DNA of 64,000 nt from assembly GCA_002343775.1 (NCBI GenBank), contig DDSH01000014.1, positions 16,523 through 80,522 on the forward strand, given 5' to 3'. Shown here piece after piece: positions 31,419 through 40,547 of this stretch. The notes under the pieces are model-generated. The model was not told where the DNA came from and searched no databases. It saw only the letters and a program-made list of their open reading frames with translations. The position numbers and the translations under genes were made by a program. Within the stretch, counting starts at the first letter, position 1; the number at the start of each line of letters is the position of its first letter. The stretch comes from Anaerolineales bacterium UBA2395 (GTDB taxonomy: Bacteria; Chloroflexota; Anaerolineae; Anaerolineales; Villigracilaceae).

Positions 31419-32846
31419 TTAAGGAGGGATGACAGGAAAGGCGATATTTAAATCCAGAGAAGGGTTGGCGGCATAAACCATGAAATAGAATCCAAGGTCT
31501 GTAAGGAGGATGCCCGCCAGCAGGATATATGCCCAAGGGAGGCGTTTTGACTCAAGCATCTTTCCAAGTGGCAACGCGACCAGTGCGCAGACGGCTGGGA
31601 TGGCTGGCACAAAATGGGATGAACTGGGTGTGCCGGCCAGCAACACGCCTCCAAAAACGGTGACCAGCAGGATCCATACCCAAAGCAGGTGTTTCCCCTG
31701 ACGAATCGCAAGGAATACCCCGACCAAAAAAGAGAGCGAAGAGATGCCGATCAGAAGCGGGACGCCTGGTGCGTAGAAGCCGGTCACATCGGTGAAGATG
31801 TTGTACGCGCCAAACGAACGGCTCATCTGATGGATAAAATACTCCCAGTAACTGGCAGATGGGTGCAGGGACAAGTCGATGGCGACGCGGCTCCAGCCGT
31901 AGACGGTATTGAAGCGGTCGAAGAATTCGCCGGGTTGCCTCAATGCAAAGATGATGATTGGGGCTGCGGTAACGGTCGCAACCAAATACATCCTTCCTGC
32001 GTATGCAGCCAGCCGGGCATGTTCCCATGTCTTTTCCCAGGTTTGCAGGGTTAGAAAGATCATTAACGGGACCAGCACATATCCGCCGGTGTAGAAGTAA
32101 GCGCTCAAGCCAAGAAAAAGCCCCGCCAGCAGCGCACCTTTGGCATTATCCATGCGCCAGCCGCGCAGAAAGAATCCCACGGCAAGCGGGAGGAGTAATG
32201 TCGTAAAGATGTTGTTTAGTGCGATGCGCGACCAATGAATGTGGAAATGATAGGCGGTCATCAAGATGGCTGCAAGCCAGGCGTTTTTCCGCCCGGAAAG
32301 TTCATCCGTCAGTAAAAAGACGGCGGCGATTGCCAACGATCCCACCAGGGCGCTGGATATGCGCGCACCGGTGGTTGTAAACCCGAAGACCTCGATGCTT
32401 GAACGCAGGATATAACTGTACAAAGTAGGTTGCGAGTCTGAGCCGGTGCGAAACGGGCTGATGGTTCTGCCGTTCAGGTCTGGGTTGAAGACATGCAAAA
32501 CGGAGAATTCGACCGAACCTGCTTCGTCTATGTGGAAGCCGGGCGGCAGGTTCGGCAGATTGATAGTCCGTAGGAAGAATGCAATACCGACCAAGCCAAT
32601 TAAACCAACCCATGTCCGGTTGAGTTGGGGCTTAAATAACGATGCCGCACCTTTGGGAATCAACGCCGCAAAACATATCAGGATGGCGTACAGCCAGATC
32701 AAGATCTGGGTGATGCGGACAAATATCTCATTCTCGTAACGAAACCCGATCCAGGCGGAAACCGTCAATGCGGTCATTACCAGCGCCATTCGCCAATACG
32801 TTTTTAGGAAGCCTGAAAAAAAATCTCGAATGGAATGAACCGTCAT
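31419..32846 (-). CDS. GT39/ArnT-like membrane glycosyltransferase
   Basis: A 475-residue protein with about 11-12 membrane helices. The first outer loop has the acidic pair of the PMT_2/ArnT family in PPGFHIDEAGS, which binds the polyprenyl-phosphate sugar, followed by QPTLYSYI. Such GT-C enzymes transfer sugars from lipid carriers to proteins or lipids on the outer face. The acceptor is unknown. The leader is about 28 nt from a TATAAT at 32875-32880 shared with the region of the divergent xseA gene. Confidence 0.85.
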   Translation of the reverse strand: MTVHSIRDFFSGFLKTYWRMALVMTALTVSAWIGFRYENEIFVRITQILIWLYAILICFAALIPKGAASLFKPQLNRTWVGLIGLVGIAFFLRTINLPNLPPGFHIDEAGSVEFSVLHVFNPDLNGRTISPFRTGSDSQPTLYSYILRSSIEVFGFTTTGARISSALVGSLAIAAVFLLTDELSGRKNAWLAAILMTAYHFHIHWSRIALNNIFTTLLLPLAVGFFLRGWRMDNAKGALLAGLFLGLSAYFYTGGYVLVPLMIFLTLQTWEKTWEHARLAAYAGRMYLVATVTAAPIIIFALRQPGEFFDRFNTVYGWSRVAIDLSLHPSASYWEYFIHQMSRSFGAYNIFTDVTGFYAPGVPLLIGISSLSFLVGVFLAIRQGKHLLWVWILLVTVFGGVLLAGTPSSSHFVPAIPAVCALVALPLGKMLESKRLPWAYILLAGILLTDLGFYFMVYAANPSLDLNIAFPVIPP

Positions 32847-32937
32847 ATCTGCACCGTTTATTTTGCTCCCACGATTATAGGCGAAATCTGGAACGAGTCA
32901 TTTCTTGTTTCCTATTCCACATTCCCTTATTTTCGAT

Positions 32938-32943
32938 TATCCT
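32938..32943 (+). promoter_or_regulatory. Candidate -10 box of xseA
   Basis: TATCCT ends 7 nt before the xseA ATG, the spacing seen at other leaderless genes here. There is no Shine-Dalgarno sequence. Confidence 0.4.
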
Positions 32944-32950
32944 ACGCTCA

Positions 32951-34153
32951 ATGCAACCCGACCTGTTCTCCACTACCCTGACAGTTTCACAGCTGACCTT
33001 CCGCATCCGCAAGCTGCTGGAGGACAACCCCGAATTGCAGGATGTATGGGTGACGGGGGAGATTTCCAATCTCTCACGCCCGGCATCAGGACACATTTAC
33101 TTCACGCTGAAAGACAAAAATGCGTCACTGCGTTGTGTCATGTGGAAGACCGACGCCCTGCGTACCCGCCCAACCTTGCAGGAAGGCGCCGCCGTGGAAG
33201 TTCACGGACGCATCGCTGTCTATGAACCGCAGGGACAGTATCAGCTGATAGCCAATCTCATTCAAGCAAAGGGTGAAGGCGCGTTATTTCAGGAATTTTT
33301 ACGCCTCAAAGCCATGCTTGAAGCCGAAGGTTTATTTGACCCCGAACGCAAACGGGAGATTCCCGAACATCCGCATGTGATCGGTATTGTCACATCCGCC
33401 ACTGGAGCGGCATTGCGCGACATGCTCAACACCATCCGCCGCCGTCAGCCGCTTGCCCGCGTCATTCTTGCGCCGTCCCCCGTTCAAGGCGTGGATGCGC
33501 CGCCTGCGTTGGTGGATGCCATTCAATCTCTCAACCAGCAAAAACCTGATGTGATCCTCATCGCCCGCGGTGGAGGTTCCATCGAAGATCTGTGGGCGTT
33601 CAACGATGAGCGTGTCGTTCGCGCGGTGGCAGCGTCAAAGTCCCCGGTCATTTCCGGTGTCGGACACGAAACCGATTTCACCCTCTGCGATTTCGCCGCA
33701 GATTTGCGCGCCCCGACTCCCACCGCCGCCGCCGAATTGGCAACTCCAACCACATTGGATGACCTCCACTTTCAACTTTCCACGTTTCAATCACGCATCA
33801 CAGACCTGACCTTGAGCCTGCTCGCTGACCATCGGGCTTTGACCTCATCCCTAGCGGCGCGTCTCAAGTACGTTTCCCCCGAACGCAGAATCCAATCCGA
33901 GTTCCAGCATCTCGACGAACTCTCCCGCCGCGCCCTGTCTGCGTTGACTCATCGCATCCAATTGCAGTCTGCCCGCGTAGATGGAATATCGAAGCGGCTG
34001 GAAGCGCTTAACCCAACGGGCGTTCTTGCGCGTGGATATGCAATCGTCACCCGCAAAAGTGACGCGAAGGTTGTCAGCGAGGTCTCGCAGGCGCAAGGTG
34101 ACATGACCGTCCGCGTCAGCGATGGCGAATTTGAAGTCGAACGTAAATCGTAA
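32951..34153 (+). CDS. xseA: Exodeoxyribonuclease VII large subunit
   Basis: A 400-residue protein. The N-terminal OB fold starts at LTVSQLTFRIRKLLEDNP, with VWVTGEISNLSRPASGHIYFTLKD. The nuclease core has GIVTSATGAALRDML, VILIARGGGSIEDLWAFNDE and SGVGHETDFTLCDFAAD, all diagnostic. The C-terminal helical region carries LARGYAIV. ExoVII degrades single-stranded DNA from both ends. The ATG at 32951 gives the family N-terminus; the long open stretch upstream is antisense to the GT39 gene and is not coding. xseB follows after 23 nt. Confidence 0.96.
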   Translation: MQPDLFSTTLTVSQLTFRIRKLLEDNPELQDVWVTGEISNLSRPASGHIYFTLKDKNASLRCVMWKTDALRTRPTLQEGAAVEVHGRIAVYEPQGQYQLIANLIQAKGEGALFQEFLRLKAMLEAEGLFDPERKREIPEHPHVIGIVTSATGAALRDMLNTIRRRQPLARVILAPSPVQGVDAPPALVDAIQSLNQQKPDVILIARGGGSIEDLWAFNDERVVRAVAASKSPVISGVGHETDFTLCDFAADLRAPTPTAAAELATPTTLDDLHFQLSTFQSRITDLTLSLLADHRALTSSLAARLKYVSPERRIQSEFQHLDELSRRALSALTHRIQLQSARVDGISKRLEALNPTGVLARGYAIVTRKSDAKVVSEVSQAQGDMTVRVSDGEFEVERKS

Positions 34154-34176
34154 ATCCAAGATCGTTTGGAGTTTCC

Positions 34177-34428
34177 ATGGCAAAAACAAAATCATCCCCA
34201 AAACCCATCGAAGACCTCACCTACGAGGAATCCCTTGCCGAACTGGAGCAGATCGTCGAATCGCTGGAAGGTGATGCTTCGCAGAATCCGCTCGATGACG
34301 CGATGAAACTCTATGAGCGCGGACAGGCTCTCATCGCGCGTTGCAACGCTTTGCTTGATGCCGCCCAACTCAAAGTGCAGAAACTGGCTGGAGATTCACT
34401 GGTCGATTTCGAGGAAGACCCTGAATGA
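34177..34428 (+). CDS. xseB: Exodeoxyribonuclease VII small subunit
   Basis: An 83-residue coiled-coil protein with the family signature TYEESLAELEQIVESLE and MKLYERGQALIARCNALLD. Several copies bind the large subunit. GGAG lies upstream of the ATG. The stop overlaps the next ATG (ATGA), so the yuiD-like gene is translationally coupled. Confidence 0.95.
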   Translation: MAKTKSSPKPIEDLTYEESLAELEQIVESLEGDASQNPLDDAMKLYERGQALIARCNALLDAAQLKVQKLAGDSLVDFEEDPE

Positions 34429-34877
34429 ACCTGCTCGATATTTTCCAGAATCAGGTTTTGATCGCGGTCCTGGTCGCATGGCTGCTTGCGCAGATCTTGA
34501 AGATTCCCACGGAATACCTTCGCTCCCGCCGCTGGCTGTGGGCAATGTTCTTCGCAGCCGGTGGAATGCCGTCTTCCCACACGGCGTTGATGGTGGCTGG
34601 AACGTTGGCGGTCGGTTTATATCATGGGTTCGATAACCCGGTCTTCGCGCTGGCGGTTGCGATTACGATGATCATCGCTCACGATGCGGCGGGGGTGAGG
34701 CGTCAGGCAGGGATTCACGCCGAACGCATCAACTTGTTGTTCGAAGAACTGCTTCACGGTCACATGTGGAATGAGGATGAATTGAAGGAAGTCATCGGTC
34801 ACACTCCGCTGGAGGTGATCGGCGGGATTATTCTCGGGTTGCTGGTCGCCATCGTGCAGTGGATGGTTTGGAAATAA
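34425..34877 (+). CDS. Divergent PAP2 (DUF212, YuiD-like) membrane protein
   Basis: A 150-residue membrane protein of the DUF212 family, a divergent PAP2 phosphatase group. It has the signature GGMPSSHTALM, then AHDAAGVRRQAG, and a closing GHTPLEVIGGIILG. It probably acts on a lipid phosphate, but the substrate is unknown. It overlaps xseB by 4 nt and a terminator follows. Confidence 0.9.
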   Translation: MNLLDIFQNQVLIAVLVAWLLAQILKIPTEYLRSRRWLWAMFFAAGGMPSSHTALMVAGTLAVGLYHGFDNPVFALAVAITMIIAHDAAGVRRQAGIHAERINLLFEELLHGHMWNEDELKEVIGHTPLEVIGGIILGLLVAIVQWMVWK

Positions 34878-34901
34878 AATATCCCCACGTGTCTATTTTC
34901 T

Positions 34902-34944
34902 TTCCTCTTTCTTCTCGAAACGAGAAAAAAGAGGAAGTCTTTTT
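34902..34944. terminator. Bidirectional terminator between yuiD-like gene and murJ
   Basis: Sixteen-base arms (TTCCTCTTTCTTCTCG against CGAGAAAAAAGAGGAA, one mismatch) around a 3-nt loop, with T runs on the plus strand and A/T-rich arms that serve the minus strand as well. Confidence 0.85.
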
Positions 34945-36517
34945 AACGCCTGATGCGTCTCAACACCCCGTTGATCACATAGCCCAATTCCGGCACGCGG
35001 AGCGCAATTAATACGCCAAAATAGACCGCTCCGCCAGTGGCGATTCCCACCGGGACGAGAATCCACACGCTCAACGTTTCGCTGAAGCGCAGCCAACCGA
35101 AAAGTGTCAGCGCCATCAGCCCGCCTGCGATGCTGAAGGGGATCGCTCCCCGCAGAATGTGACCGCCCTCAATGCCGTTCAGGCGCTTGCGCATCATCGC
35201 GAACAGGGCGGTTGCCTCCAGCGCGGTAGCCAGTGAATTTGCCAATGCCAAGCCGCCCAGTGGATACCATCCAATCGTCTCAAAATAACGGGAAAATAGA
35301 ATACTGAAAAGAACGTTCAATCCCATTGCGGTTGCGCCGATGATGACCGGTGTTTTTGTGTCGTGTTGGGCGTAAAACGCGCGCGTCAGCACTTCCATAA
35401 TGGAATGACCGAGAAGTCCGGCTGCGTACCACAGCAGCGCCCACGCGGTCATCTCTGCAGTGATGGCGTTGAATTCGCCCCGCTCAAACAACAGCGAAAC
35501 GATCGGTCTGGCGAGCAGCATCAGCCCCAGACTGGCAGGAAGCGCAACCAACAGGATCCCGCGCAATGCAGACGCCAACGACGAGCGCATTTCATCCAAC
35601 TTCCCCAATGCGTGTTGAGCGGAAAAGGTCGGCATGGCGGCAATCGCTACTGATTGCGCAATGGCAGCCTGTGCCATCACCATGAGCGCAAAGCCGTAAG
35701 AAAGGCTTTGGATGCTGCCTTCCATCATGCGTGACCCGAGGTTGTTGTTGACCCAAAAATTCAATTGCACAATCGCCGCCCCAAAAACGCGCGGACCCAT
35801 CAGTTGAAAGACTCTCAAAACATTCTGGTTTCCCCATCCCAATGAAAAGGAGAATGTACCATTAAGTTTTAGCAACGATGGGATCTGAATCAACAGGAAC
35901 AGCGCTGCACCGAGCACCACCCCCCATGCCAGACCATAAATTCCCATCCAACGCGAAAGAACCAGAACACCAAATATCTGCCCAAGATGATACATGGAGG
36001 CAGTGATCTGCGGAATAAAGAAAACTTGATGCGCATTCAAAATGCTGATGACCATGCCGCCCATGCCGAACAGCACTGCTGATACAGATTGGATGCGCAG
36101 CAAGTTCACCGTGAGCGCAAAAGATGCCGGGTCTTCGGAGAGCCCCGGCGCCAAGAGGTATTTCACGATCTGCGGCGCAAAGATCGAGACAAATAATGCA
36201 GCAATACTTAAAGTCAAGGTAACGAGATTGATCAACGCCGAAGCAAGTTTCCATGCAGAAGCGCGTTCCTCTTTGACCAGCAAACTGGTGAACGTTGGCA
36301 GGAACGCCGAACCAAGCGCCCCCGCTGCGATCAGCGTGAACAGTGTTTCGCTGACGCGGTTTGCAGAAAAGAACGCATCCAGTTCGCCTGCCGGGAATGT
36401 ATTCGCCACCAAAATACTGCGCGCCAAACTGGCGATCTGCCCCAAGACGATCGCGATCACCACCGTCCCCGCCGCGCGTGCGATCTGGCGGTTTGCATTT
36501 GAATTCGTATCAGTCAT
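34943..36517 (-). CDS. murJ: Lipid II flippase MurJ (MviN)
   Basis: A 524-residue MOP-superfamily protein with 14 membrane helices. It has ANTFPAGELDAFFSANR and AGALGSAFLPTF near the N-terminus, and MEVLTRAFYAQHDTKTPV in the second half, typical of MurJ. It moves the peptidoglycan precursor lipid II across the membrane. The minus-strand TATAAT (36527-36532) ends 9 nt before the ATG and overlaps the -10 of the divergent PLD gene. No cell-wall gene cluster surrounds it. Confidence 0.94.
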   Translation of the reverse strand: MTDTNSNANRQIARAAGTVVIAIVLGQIASLARSILVANTFPAGELDAFFSANRVSETLFTLIAAGALGSAFLPTFTSLLVKEERASAWKLASALINLVTLTLSIAALFVSIFAPQIVKYLLAPGLSEDPASFALTVNLLRIQSVSAVLFGMGGMVISILNAHQVFFIPQITASMYHLGQIFGVLVLSRWMGIYGLAWGVVLGAALFLLIQIPSLLKLNGTFSFSLGWGNQNVLRVFQLMGPRVFGAAIVQLNFWVNNNLGSRMMEGSIQSLSYGFALMVMAQAAIAQSVAIAAMPTFSAQHALGKLDEMRSSLASALRGILLVALPASLGLMLLARPIVSLLFERGEFNAITAEMTAWALLWYAAGLLGHSIMEVLTRAFYAQHDTKTPVIIGATAMGLNVLFSILFSRYFETIGWYPLGGLALANSLATALEATALFAMMRKRLNGIEGGHILRGAIPFSIAGGLMALTLFGWLRFSETLSVWILVPVGIATGGAVYFGVLIALRVPELGYVINGVLRRIRR

Positions 36518-36526
36518 AGCGGCGAG

Positions 36527-36534
36527 ATTATAAT
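36527..36534. promoter_or_regulatory. Palindromic -10 box shared by murJ and the PLD lipoprotein gene
   Basis: The octamer ATTATAAT is its own reverse complement, so each strand reads TATAAT. It ends 6 nt before the PLD ATG (36541) on the plus strand and 9 nt before the murJ ATG (36517) on the minus strand. The whole gap between start codons is 23 nt, so both messages should be leaderless and RNA polymerase can serve only one direction at a time. Confidence 0.8.
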
Positions 36535-36540
36535 GCCATT

Positions 36541-37653
36541 ATGAAACGACCCATCATTGCTTTTCTCATCCTTGTGATATTGACTCTCGCCTGCAACTCG
36601 TCCACTGCGACGGGTACGCCTCAAACTCCGTCGACACCTGATTCGACAGCCGAAGAATCGTCTTCGCTGAAAGAGATTCCCCTGCCCGTTGGCTATGGCG
36701 TGGATGGCGGCTGGTTTGAATTGTATTTTACAGATCCAAAGAACCCGCTCTCCTCCCAAAAGACCGGCGGCATCGACCAGCCTCTAGCAGCCGCCATTGA
36801 CTCCGCCAAACTGAGCGTGGATATTGCCATTTACAGCCTGAGCCTGAACAGCATTCGCAATGCGCTAATACGCGCCTATGACCGCGGTGTGCGAGTCCGC
36901 ATGGTGATGGAAAGCGACAACATGGACAGGACCGACCCGCAGGTCCTGAAAGATGCGGGCATTTCCATCCTCGGAGATCGGCGCGAAGGATTGATGCACA
37001 ACAAGTTTGTGGTCATTGACAACTCCGAAGTATGGGTGGGCGGCATGAACTACACTGATTCAGGTGCATATGAAGACCACAATGTGATGATGCGTATCCG
37101 CTCGGTGAAGATGGCGGAAAATTTCACCACGGAATTCGAAGAGATGTTCACAGAAGATAAATTTGGCGATAACATCGCGGCAGAGACGCCCAACCCACGT
37201 GTGACCCTCGACGGGACTCCCGTCGATACCTACTTCTCGCCGGATGATGGCGTACAAGCCATACTGGTGGATATTTTGAGCGAAGCGCAGGAAAGCATAT
37301 ATTTTATGGCGTTTTCTTTTACTGCCGACCCACTGGGCGAAGTCATCCGTGCGCGGGCTAGAGACGGGGTCACTGTGGCGGGTGTGATGGATGAAGACCA
37401 GGTCAAATCCAACATTGGAACGGAGTTTGATCTGTTCAATCAGGCGGGTTTGGACGTGTACCGCGACGGCAGCCCCGGTCAGATGCATCATAAGGTCATG
37501 ATCGTTGACGAGGAGATCGTAATTTTCGGGTCGTACAATTTCACCAACAGCGCCGAAACCCGCAACGATGAAAACCTGCTGGTCATCTACAATGAACGGA
37601 TCGCGGCGCATTTCATCGCAGAATTTCAACGGGTATACGGACAGGCGAAGTAA
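36541..37653 (+). CDS. Phospholipase D-like lipoprotein
   Basis: A 370-residue lipoprotein. The signal peptide ends in LTLACN, then a Ser/Thr linker. Two PLD domains each carry an HxK-x4-D catalytic motif: HNKFVVIDNSEVWVGGMN and HHKVMIVDEEIVIFGSYNFT. Two HKD motifs in one chain form a complete active site. The enzyme is outside the cell and may cut phospholipids or DNA; the substrate is open. Leaderless start from the palindromic -10 box. Confidence 0.9.
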   Translation: MKRPIIAFLILVILTLACNSSTATGTPQTPSTPDSTAEESSSLKEIPLPVGYGVDGGWFELYFTDPKNPLSSQKTGGIDQPLAAAIDSAKLSVDIAIYSLSLNSIRNALIRAYDRGVRVRMVMESDNMDRTDPQVLKDAGISILGDRREGLMHNKFVVIDNSEVWVGGMNYTDSGAYEDHNVMMRIRSVKMAENFTTEFEEMFTEDKFGDNIAAETPNPRVTLDGTPVDTYFSPDDGVQAILVDILSEAQESIYFMAFSFTADPLGEVIRARARDGVTVAGVMDEDQVKSNIGTEFDLFNQAGLDVYRDGSPGQMHHKVMIVDEEIVIFGSYNFTNSAETRNDENLLVIYNERIAAHFIAEFQRVYGQAK

Positions 37654-37768
37654 TCATTTTCGAGAAAAAAATCACAATCAAATTCCCCTGAAACCAGCCG
37701 TAACTTTTTCGCCGCTTTAACGACTATTGGGGTGTAGTCAAATAATTTCGTCAAAAGAGGTGAAAAAA

Positions 37769-38368
37769 ATGAAGAAAATCTCGCGTTCCTTCCTTATTGT
37801 CATGGCATTGGTCGCCATGCTCATCAGCGCTTGTGGCGGCACGGCGGCTTCTGCCACCGAAACCTCCTCCGGCTCCACCAAGCCTCGCGCGTCCATGGTT
37901 GAGTTTACCGGTGTGATCGAATCTATGGATGGCAACCAGTGGACCATCAATGGACAGGTCATTTCGGTCGATGACTCCATTCTGCGTGACGGTCCCTACA
38001 GCATCGGCGATACGGTCAAAGTGGAAGCCGAGGTGCAGCAGGACGGCTCCATCGTCGTGACCCGCGTCGAGCGCCCATCCCAGGATGATGACAATTCAAA
38101 TGATGATGGCAATTTGAATGCCAATGGAAATGCCAACGACAACTCGAACGCCAACAGCAACTCGAATGGCAATACCAATTCGAACAGCAATGACGATGAC
38201 TCGAGCAATAGCAATGATGATGACTCGAACAGCAACGACGATGACTCGAACAACAGCAATGACGACTCAAGCAACAGCAACTCTGGTGGCGGTCAGAACA
38301 GCAACGACGACGATGACAACGGCGGCAATGACAACGACGACGACGATGACAATGATAACGACGACTAG
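37769..38368 (+). CDS. DUF5666 lipoprotein with Asn/Asp-rich tail
   Basis: A 199-residue lipoprotein. The signal peptide ends in MLISACGG. Residues 45-105 form one DUF5666 beta-barrel-like unit (FTGVIESMDGNQWTINGQ, then IGDTVKVEAEVQQDGSIVV). Residues 110-199 are almost only Asn, Asp, Ser and Gly, first NxN-type and then ND/DD runs. AAGAGGTG lies 6 nt before the ATG. The acidic, flexible tail may bind cations or act as a spacer on the cell surface. The same kind of tail ends the DUF5667 protein at 40.5 kb. Confidence 0.88.
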   Translation: MKKISRSFLIVMALVAMLISACGGTAASATETSSGSTKPRASMVEFTGVIESMDGNQWTINGQVISVDDSILRDGPYSIGDTVKVEAEVQQDGSIVVTRVERPSQDDDNSNDDGNLNANGNANDNSNANSNSNGNTNSNSNDDDSSNSNDDDSNSNDDDSNNSNDDSSNSNSGGGQNSNDDDDNGGNDNDDDDDNDNDD

Positions 38369-38405
38369 TTTTTCTGTACTGGAAGTGTAAAAAGCACGAA
38401 TAAAA

Positions 38406-38431
38406 GGGTCGCCCGCGAAAACGGGCGACCC
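38406..38431 (+). terminator. Hairpin after the DUF5666 gene
   Basis: Ten-base perfect arms (GGGTCGCCCG) and a 6-nt loop, with no T run. It is a likely transcription or RNA-end barrier between the DUF5666 and GT-C genes. Confidence 0.5.
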
Positions 38432-38461
38432 ACACCGTATCAGAGAGCAGGGAAATATTTC

Positions 38462-39946
38462 ATGTACAAACGCATTCTTTTTCCATTTTTATTATTCGTA
38501 TTGTTTATCGTCGGGATGGCGGTTATCCAATTCTCCACCCCCAATCTGCCGGATAACGATGGGTTCTATCACATCAAACTCGCCTGGCTGATGCGCACCG
38601 AAGGGTTGAAGCCGGATTTTCCCTGGCTGCCGTTGACCATCCTCAACGAGCGTGAGTTTTACGACCATCACTTTCTTTTTCATGTCGCGCTGATCCCCTT
38701 TACTTTTGGCGACCTGCTGACCGGTGCAAAATGGGCAGCTGTTACATTTTCTGCGCTGGCGTTTATGGGTGTTTGGTATTTGTTCCACCGTCAGCGAATA
38801 CCCGCTGCCTGGTTGTGGGCAGCCGCCCTCCTCGGAGTCTCCGATGCGTTTCTGTATCGCATGTCCATCACCCGCGCTCAATCCCTCTCTTTAGGCGTTT
38901 TAGCGCTGGGGTTGGCATGGATGTTGGAGGGAAAATACAAACGGCTGGCGGTTCTGTCCTTCCTTTACGTTTGGATGTACAACGCCTTCCCGTTGATGTT
39001 CGCCCTGGCGGGCGTGCAGGTTGCAGCAGTTTTCCTGACTGAACGCAGGTTAGACGTTCGTCCCTTGGTGTGGGTTGGGGCTGGGCTTTTGGTTGGGCTC
39101 ATCATCAACCCATATTTTCCCAACAACCTGATCTTTACCTATCATCACTTCCTGCCAAAGCTAATGGATCTCGAGTCGGTGCGGGTGGGCAACGAATGGT
39201 ATCCGTATGATACCGGGCAGTTGCTGGAAAACTCGCTGCCTGCTTTCATCGCGTTTGTGGGTGGTATCTTTGGGTTGGGTCTTTCCGGTCGAAAAATGGA
39301 TGCGCGCACTGCTGTTGTTTTCCTGCTGGCATTGCTCTTTGGCCTGATGCTTTTCAAAGCGCGCCGCTTTGTGGAATATTTCCCTCCGTTTGCGGTGATC
39401 TTTGCGGCATTTGCCCTTGCGCCTCTGTTTGGAACCGAACAACGCGCTTCCAACGCCGCCGCGGGCTTTTCCTCTTTTTTTCGAACGTACCTACCCGAGA
39501 CTCTTCTTGCCATTGGCGTTTTGGCAGGTGCGGCGATCAGCATCCCTGCCGCACAGGATCAGATCGGAGGATCAAAACCCGCCGACTTGTATGAGGGCGC
39601 ATCTGCCTGGCTCGTAGAGAATACCGAAGCAGGAGAGCGTATCTTTCAAACAGACTGGGATGACTTTCCGCGCTTGTTCTTCTACAACACACACAATACC
39701 TACCTTGCCGGGTTGGACCCCACCTATCTGCAAATTTACGATGCAGACATGTACGATGAATGGGTCGATATTACCCGTGGCGATGTCGAAAATCCTTCCG
39801 CCATCATCCGCTCACGGTTTGGCTCGCGCTACGTCCACACCGATTTGAATCATGGCGATTTTCTAGACCGTGCCGAGGAAGACCCGAACATGTTGGAAGT
39901 GTATCGCGACGATCAGGCTGTGATTTTTTTCGTCCTTGAACCATGA
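38462..39946 (+). CDS. GT-C fold membrane glycosyltransferase-like protein
   Basis: A 494-residue protein with about 11 membrane helices and a soluble C-terminal domain of about 130 residues. The first outer loop holds LPDNDGFYHIKLAWLM, which resembles the acidic-His motif of STT3/AglB oligosaccharyltransferases (D-x-YYH). The helix pattern is that of GT-C enzymes. It could transfer sugars from a lipid carrier to a protein or lipid. The C-terminal domain lacks a WWDYG motif, so it is not a standard oligosaccharyltransferase. AGGGAAA precedes the ATG. Confidence 0.7.
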   Translation: MYKRILFPFLLFVLFIVGMAVIQFSTPNLPDNDGFYHIKLAWLMRTEGLKPDFPWLPLTILNEREFYDHHFLFHVALIPFTFGDLLTGAKWAAVTFSALAFMGVWYLFHRQRIPAAWLWAAALLGVSDAFLYRMSITRAQSLSLGVLALGLAWMLEGKYKRLAVLSFLYVWMYNAFPLMFALAGVQVAAVFLTERRLDVRPLVWVGAGLLVGLIINPYFPNNLIFTYHHFLPKLMDLESVRVGNEWYPYDTGQLLENSLPAFIAFVGGIFGLGLSGRKMDARTAVVFLLALLFGLMLFKARRFVEYFPPFAVIFAAFALAPLFGTEQRASNAAAGFSSFFRTYLPETLLAIGVLAGAAISIPAAQDQIGGSKPADLYEGASAWLVENTEAGERIFQTDWDDFPRLFFYNTHNTYLAGLDPTYLQIYDADMYDEWVDITRGDVENPSAIIRSRFGSRYVHTDLNHGDFLDRAEEDPNMLEVYRDDQAVIFFVLEP

Positions 39947-40007
39947 TGCTATAATGTGTGTTCAACTTTGGTCGGCAAATTTTCAAAAACGGATATATTC
40001 CAACACC

Positions 40008-40547
40008 ATGACTCTAGCGGATGGGCAAGGGAAAATTCAAAGTCTGGATGCGCAGGCGATCGGCGCTGTCTACGACCAGTACTTTTCGGACGTGTATCGC
40101 TATGTGATGTATCGCGTGGGAGATGTGTCTATTGCGGAGGATATTGCCAGCGAGGTCTTCATCCGTCTGCTCGAAGCGGTCAGAGCCGCGCGCGGACCGG
40201 AATCCAACCTCAAAGGGTGGTTGATCGGAACCGCTTCACATGCTGTGACCGATCATATGCGTAAAAAATACCGCCGTAGCGAAGAGGAGATTCCCGAATC
40301 GTTGCCAGACTTGAGACCGGGTCCCGCCACAGAAGCAGACCAACGCGAACAGAACCGGGCGGTTCAAAACGCCTTGCAGAAATTAACTCCGGAACAGCAG
40401 CATGTCCTAGCCATGCGTTTTGGACAGGGTTATTCCCTCGAAGAAACGGCGGCTCAACTTAACAAGAATGTGAATGCGGTAAAAGCCCTCCAGTTCCGCG
40501 CACTGGCTGCGCTCCAGCGCGAGATTGGCGAGGTGGATCATGACTGA
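40008..40547 (+). CDS. ECF-type RNA polymerase sigma factor
   Basis: A 179-residue sigma factor. Region 2 is VYDQYFSDVYRYVMYRVGD with SIAEDIASEVFIRLLEAV, and region 4 is LQKLTPEQQHVLAMRFGQGY with LEETAAQLNKNVNAVKALQF. The ATG at 40008 is chosen because TATATT ends 8 nt upstream, the leaderless pattern used in this genome; the frame is open further left into the preceding gene. The end overlaps the DUF5667 gene by 8 nt, so the two are coupled. It is related to the sigma factor at 20.3-20.9 kb. Confidence 0.9.
   Translation: MTLADGQGKIQSLDAQAIGAVYDQYFSDVYRYVMYRVGDVSIAEDIASEVFIRLLEAVRAARGPESNLKGWLIGTASHAVTDHMRKKYRRSEEEIPESLPDLRPGPATEADQREQNRAVQNALQKLTPEQQHVLAMRFGQGYSLEETAAQLNKNVNAVKALQFRALAALQREIGEVDHD

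Noticed and set aside
32768..32950. N-terminal extension of xseA by 61 residues
   Set aside because: It overlaps the divergent GT39 gene and its promoter, and the residues are not ExoVII-like; the family start is 32951.
38095..38368. Short DNA repeats in the Asn/Asp-rich region as a regulatory repeat
   Set aside because: The repetition follows codons of a low-complexity protein tail and has no fixed DNA period.
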